Made by a program: the position numbers and the translations under genes. Below are positions 22,781-23,729 of a DNA stretch of 23,729 nt, one piece after another (position 1 is the stretch's first letter; each line of letters begins with the position of its first letter). Below the pieces are notes generated by a model. That model searched no databases. It was not told the origin of the DNA and worked only from the letters and a program-made list of their open reading frames with translations. Source of the stretch: 73-13 sp035556395 (GTDB taxonomy: Bacteria; Actinomycetota; Actinomycetes; Actinomycetales; Microbacteriaceae); contig DATMFB010000020.1 of assembly GCA_035556395.1 (NCBI GenBank), positions 1-23,729 of the forward strand. The letters are read 5' to 3'.

Positions 22781-22812
22781 CCGTGGGGCGACGCTTCCGC
22801 GTCGCCCCACGG
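22781..22812 (-). terminator. Perfect 14-bp stem-loop between the binding-protein and permease genes
   Basis: CCGTGGGGCGACGC (22781-22794), loop TTCC, GCGTCGCCCCACGG (22799-22812): a perfect, very GC-rich hairpin in the 91-nt gap. No T-tract follows on the minus strand, so it may be an intrinsic partial terminator or a 3'-end stabiliser that keeps binding-protein mRNA in excess over permease mRNA. Confidence 0.65.
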
Positions 22813-22831
22813 TTCATGTGTGGGATGAACC

Positions 22832-23729
22832 CTACTGGGCGGCCTTCGTGACCGCGTGGAGGATCGGCCAGCTGTCCCAACCGAACTCGACGTTGTCGAC
22901 CAGCGTCGAGAAGCCGGCGGTCGTCGCGCCGTACCAGAGCGGGATCGCCGGGAGGTCACGGAACAGGAGCGCCTGCGCCGCATTGAACGCCGCGACCTGC
23001 TCCTCGAGCGTCGCCGAGGTGACGCCCTCCTGGAAGAGCGCGTCGAACTCGGGGTTCGAGTAGTCCGAGTCGTTCGAGCCGGCCCCGGTCACGTACAGCG
23101 CGCCGAGGATGTTGGACTGCGACGGGAAGTCGAACTGCCAACCGGTGCGGAACGCCGACTGGATCGTGCGGTCGTTGACCTCGGTGCGAAGACCGGCGAA
23201 GTCCGGGTACGGGAGACCCGACGCGTCGATGCCGAGCACGTTCTTGATCGAGTTCGCGGTCGCGTCGACCCATGCCTGGTGGCTCGAGTCGGCGTTGTAC
23301 GCGATCTGGAAGCTGCCCGACCACGGCGAGATGGCGTCCGCCTGGGCCCACAGTTCGACGGCGAGCTCCGGGTCGAACTCGAGGACGTCCGAGCCCTCGA
23401 TCGACGCGGGGTCGAAGCCGGCGATGACCGGGGAGGTGAAGTCCTCGGCCGGGGTGCGGGTGCCCTCGAAGATCACGTCCGTGATCTCCTCGCGGTTGAT
23501 CGCGTGCGAGATCGCGGCGCGACGCAGCGTGCCCTCCTCGTCGTACGCGAAGTGCGCGAGCGACGGGTTGATCGTGAACGACTGGAACACGGCGTTGCCC
23601 TGGTAGACCGCACGGTCACCGAGGTCGGCCTGGAACGTCGCGAGCGCGCTCTGCGGCACGTTCTGGATGATGTCCAGGTTGTCCGAGAGCAGGTCCGCGT
23701 ACTGCGCGTCCTCGCTCGCGTAGACGATG
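22832..23729 (-). CDS. Peptide ABC transporter substrate-binding protein, family 5 (5' end outside window)
   Basis: The C-terminal 298 residues of an SBP_bac_5 (OppA/DppA-like) protein; the frame stays open to the right edge. The part seen has typical features: VPQSALATFQ, INPSLAHFAYDEEGTLRRAAISHAINREEIT (the family's RxAxxxAIDRxxI segment), a FDPELAVELWAQA helix, FDFPSQSNILGALY and the closing ALLFRDLPAIPLWYGATTAGFSTLVDNVEF. The signal peptide/lipobox lies beyond the window. It captures the substrate outside the cell for the two permeases and fused ATPase encoded downstream. Apparent internal starts such as that at 23659 are not real starts, since the homology continues upstream. Ligand specificity cannot be read from this part. 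Confidence 0.92.
   Translation of the reverse strand, partial: IVYASEDAQYADLLSDNLDIIQNVPQSALATFQADLGDRAVYQGNAVFQSFTINPSLAHFAYDEEGTLRRAAISHAINREEITDVIFEGTRTPAEDFTSPVIAGFDPASIEGSDVLEFDPELAVELWAQADAISPWSGSFQIAYNADSSHQAWVDATANSIKNVLGIDASGLPYPDFAGLRTEVNDRTIQSAFRTGWQFDFPSQSNILGALYVTGAGSNDSDYSNPEFDALFQEGVTSATLEEQVAAFNAAQALLFRDLPAIPLWYGATTAGFSTLVDNVEFGWDSWPILHAVTKAAQ

Overview
The window is a GC-rich (roughly 70%), densely coding piece of a high-GC Gram-positive chromosome. The gene set (actinobacterial-type dapC/dapD/dapE, a 7Fe ferredoxin next to dapC, a DUF3117 micro-protein, EfeUOB with an IdeR/DtxR-type iron box, a TatB, frequent GTG starts and apparently leaderless promoters) points to an actinobacterium. 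I infer Micrococcales, most likely Microbacteriaceae, but no rRNA or other marker is present to prove it.

Layout. 1-1.5 kb: the 3' end of a LysR-type regulator, tatB, an O-methyltransferase and a DUF3117 gene. 1.6-4.9 kb: a PIG-V-like membrane glycosyltransferase translationally overlapped with dapE, and dapD diverging from dapE through a 34-nt gap with a leaderless-type promoter on each strand. 4.9-8.1 kb: a phytoene-desaturase-like FAD oxidoreductase, then on the other strand a small lipoprotein gene and citrate synthase. 8.2-9.5 kb: an AbiEi/DUF559-like endonuclease-fold gene with three 51-nt palindromes around it. 9.5-11.4 kb: a minus-strand operon of a four-helix membrane protein, a 7Fe ferredoxin and dapC. 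11.4-15.3 kb: the plus-strand iron operon efeU-efeO-efeB-DUF2200, preceded by a near-consensus iron box. 15.3-15.9 kb: a GIY-YIG nuclease gene set among copies of a second palindromic repeat family. 15.9-19.1 kb: typA/bipA and a flavoprotein monooxygenase. 19.2 kb to the end: a dipeptide/oligopeptide ABC importer (fused ATPase, two permeases, and a substrate-binding protein cut by the window edge).

How genes work together. dapC, dapD and dapE act in the succinylase branch of meso-diaminopimelate/lysine synthesis. EfeU, EfeO and EfeB form one iron importer; EfeB has a twin-arginine signal, so it should need the Tat pathway to which TatB belongs. The opp-like genes make one transporter, with a strong stem-loop separating the binding-protein gene from the permease genes.

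The most unusual feature is that two unrelated small nuclease-fold genes (DUF559-like and GIY-YIG) each sit among copies of their own palindromic repeat family, and each has its TAG stop codon built into a repeat copy. This resembles the REP/RAYT arrangement but with nuclease-fold proteins in place of the tyrosine transposase. Other points: a 15-bp direct repeat bracketing the lipoprotein gene, a recurring TANNNT-N6-GTG start architecture, and a palindromic-repeat-like linker inside the fused ABC ATPase.
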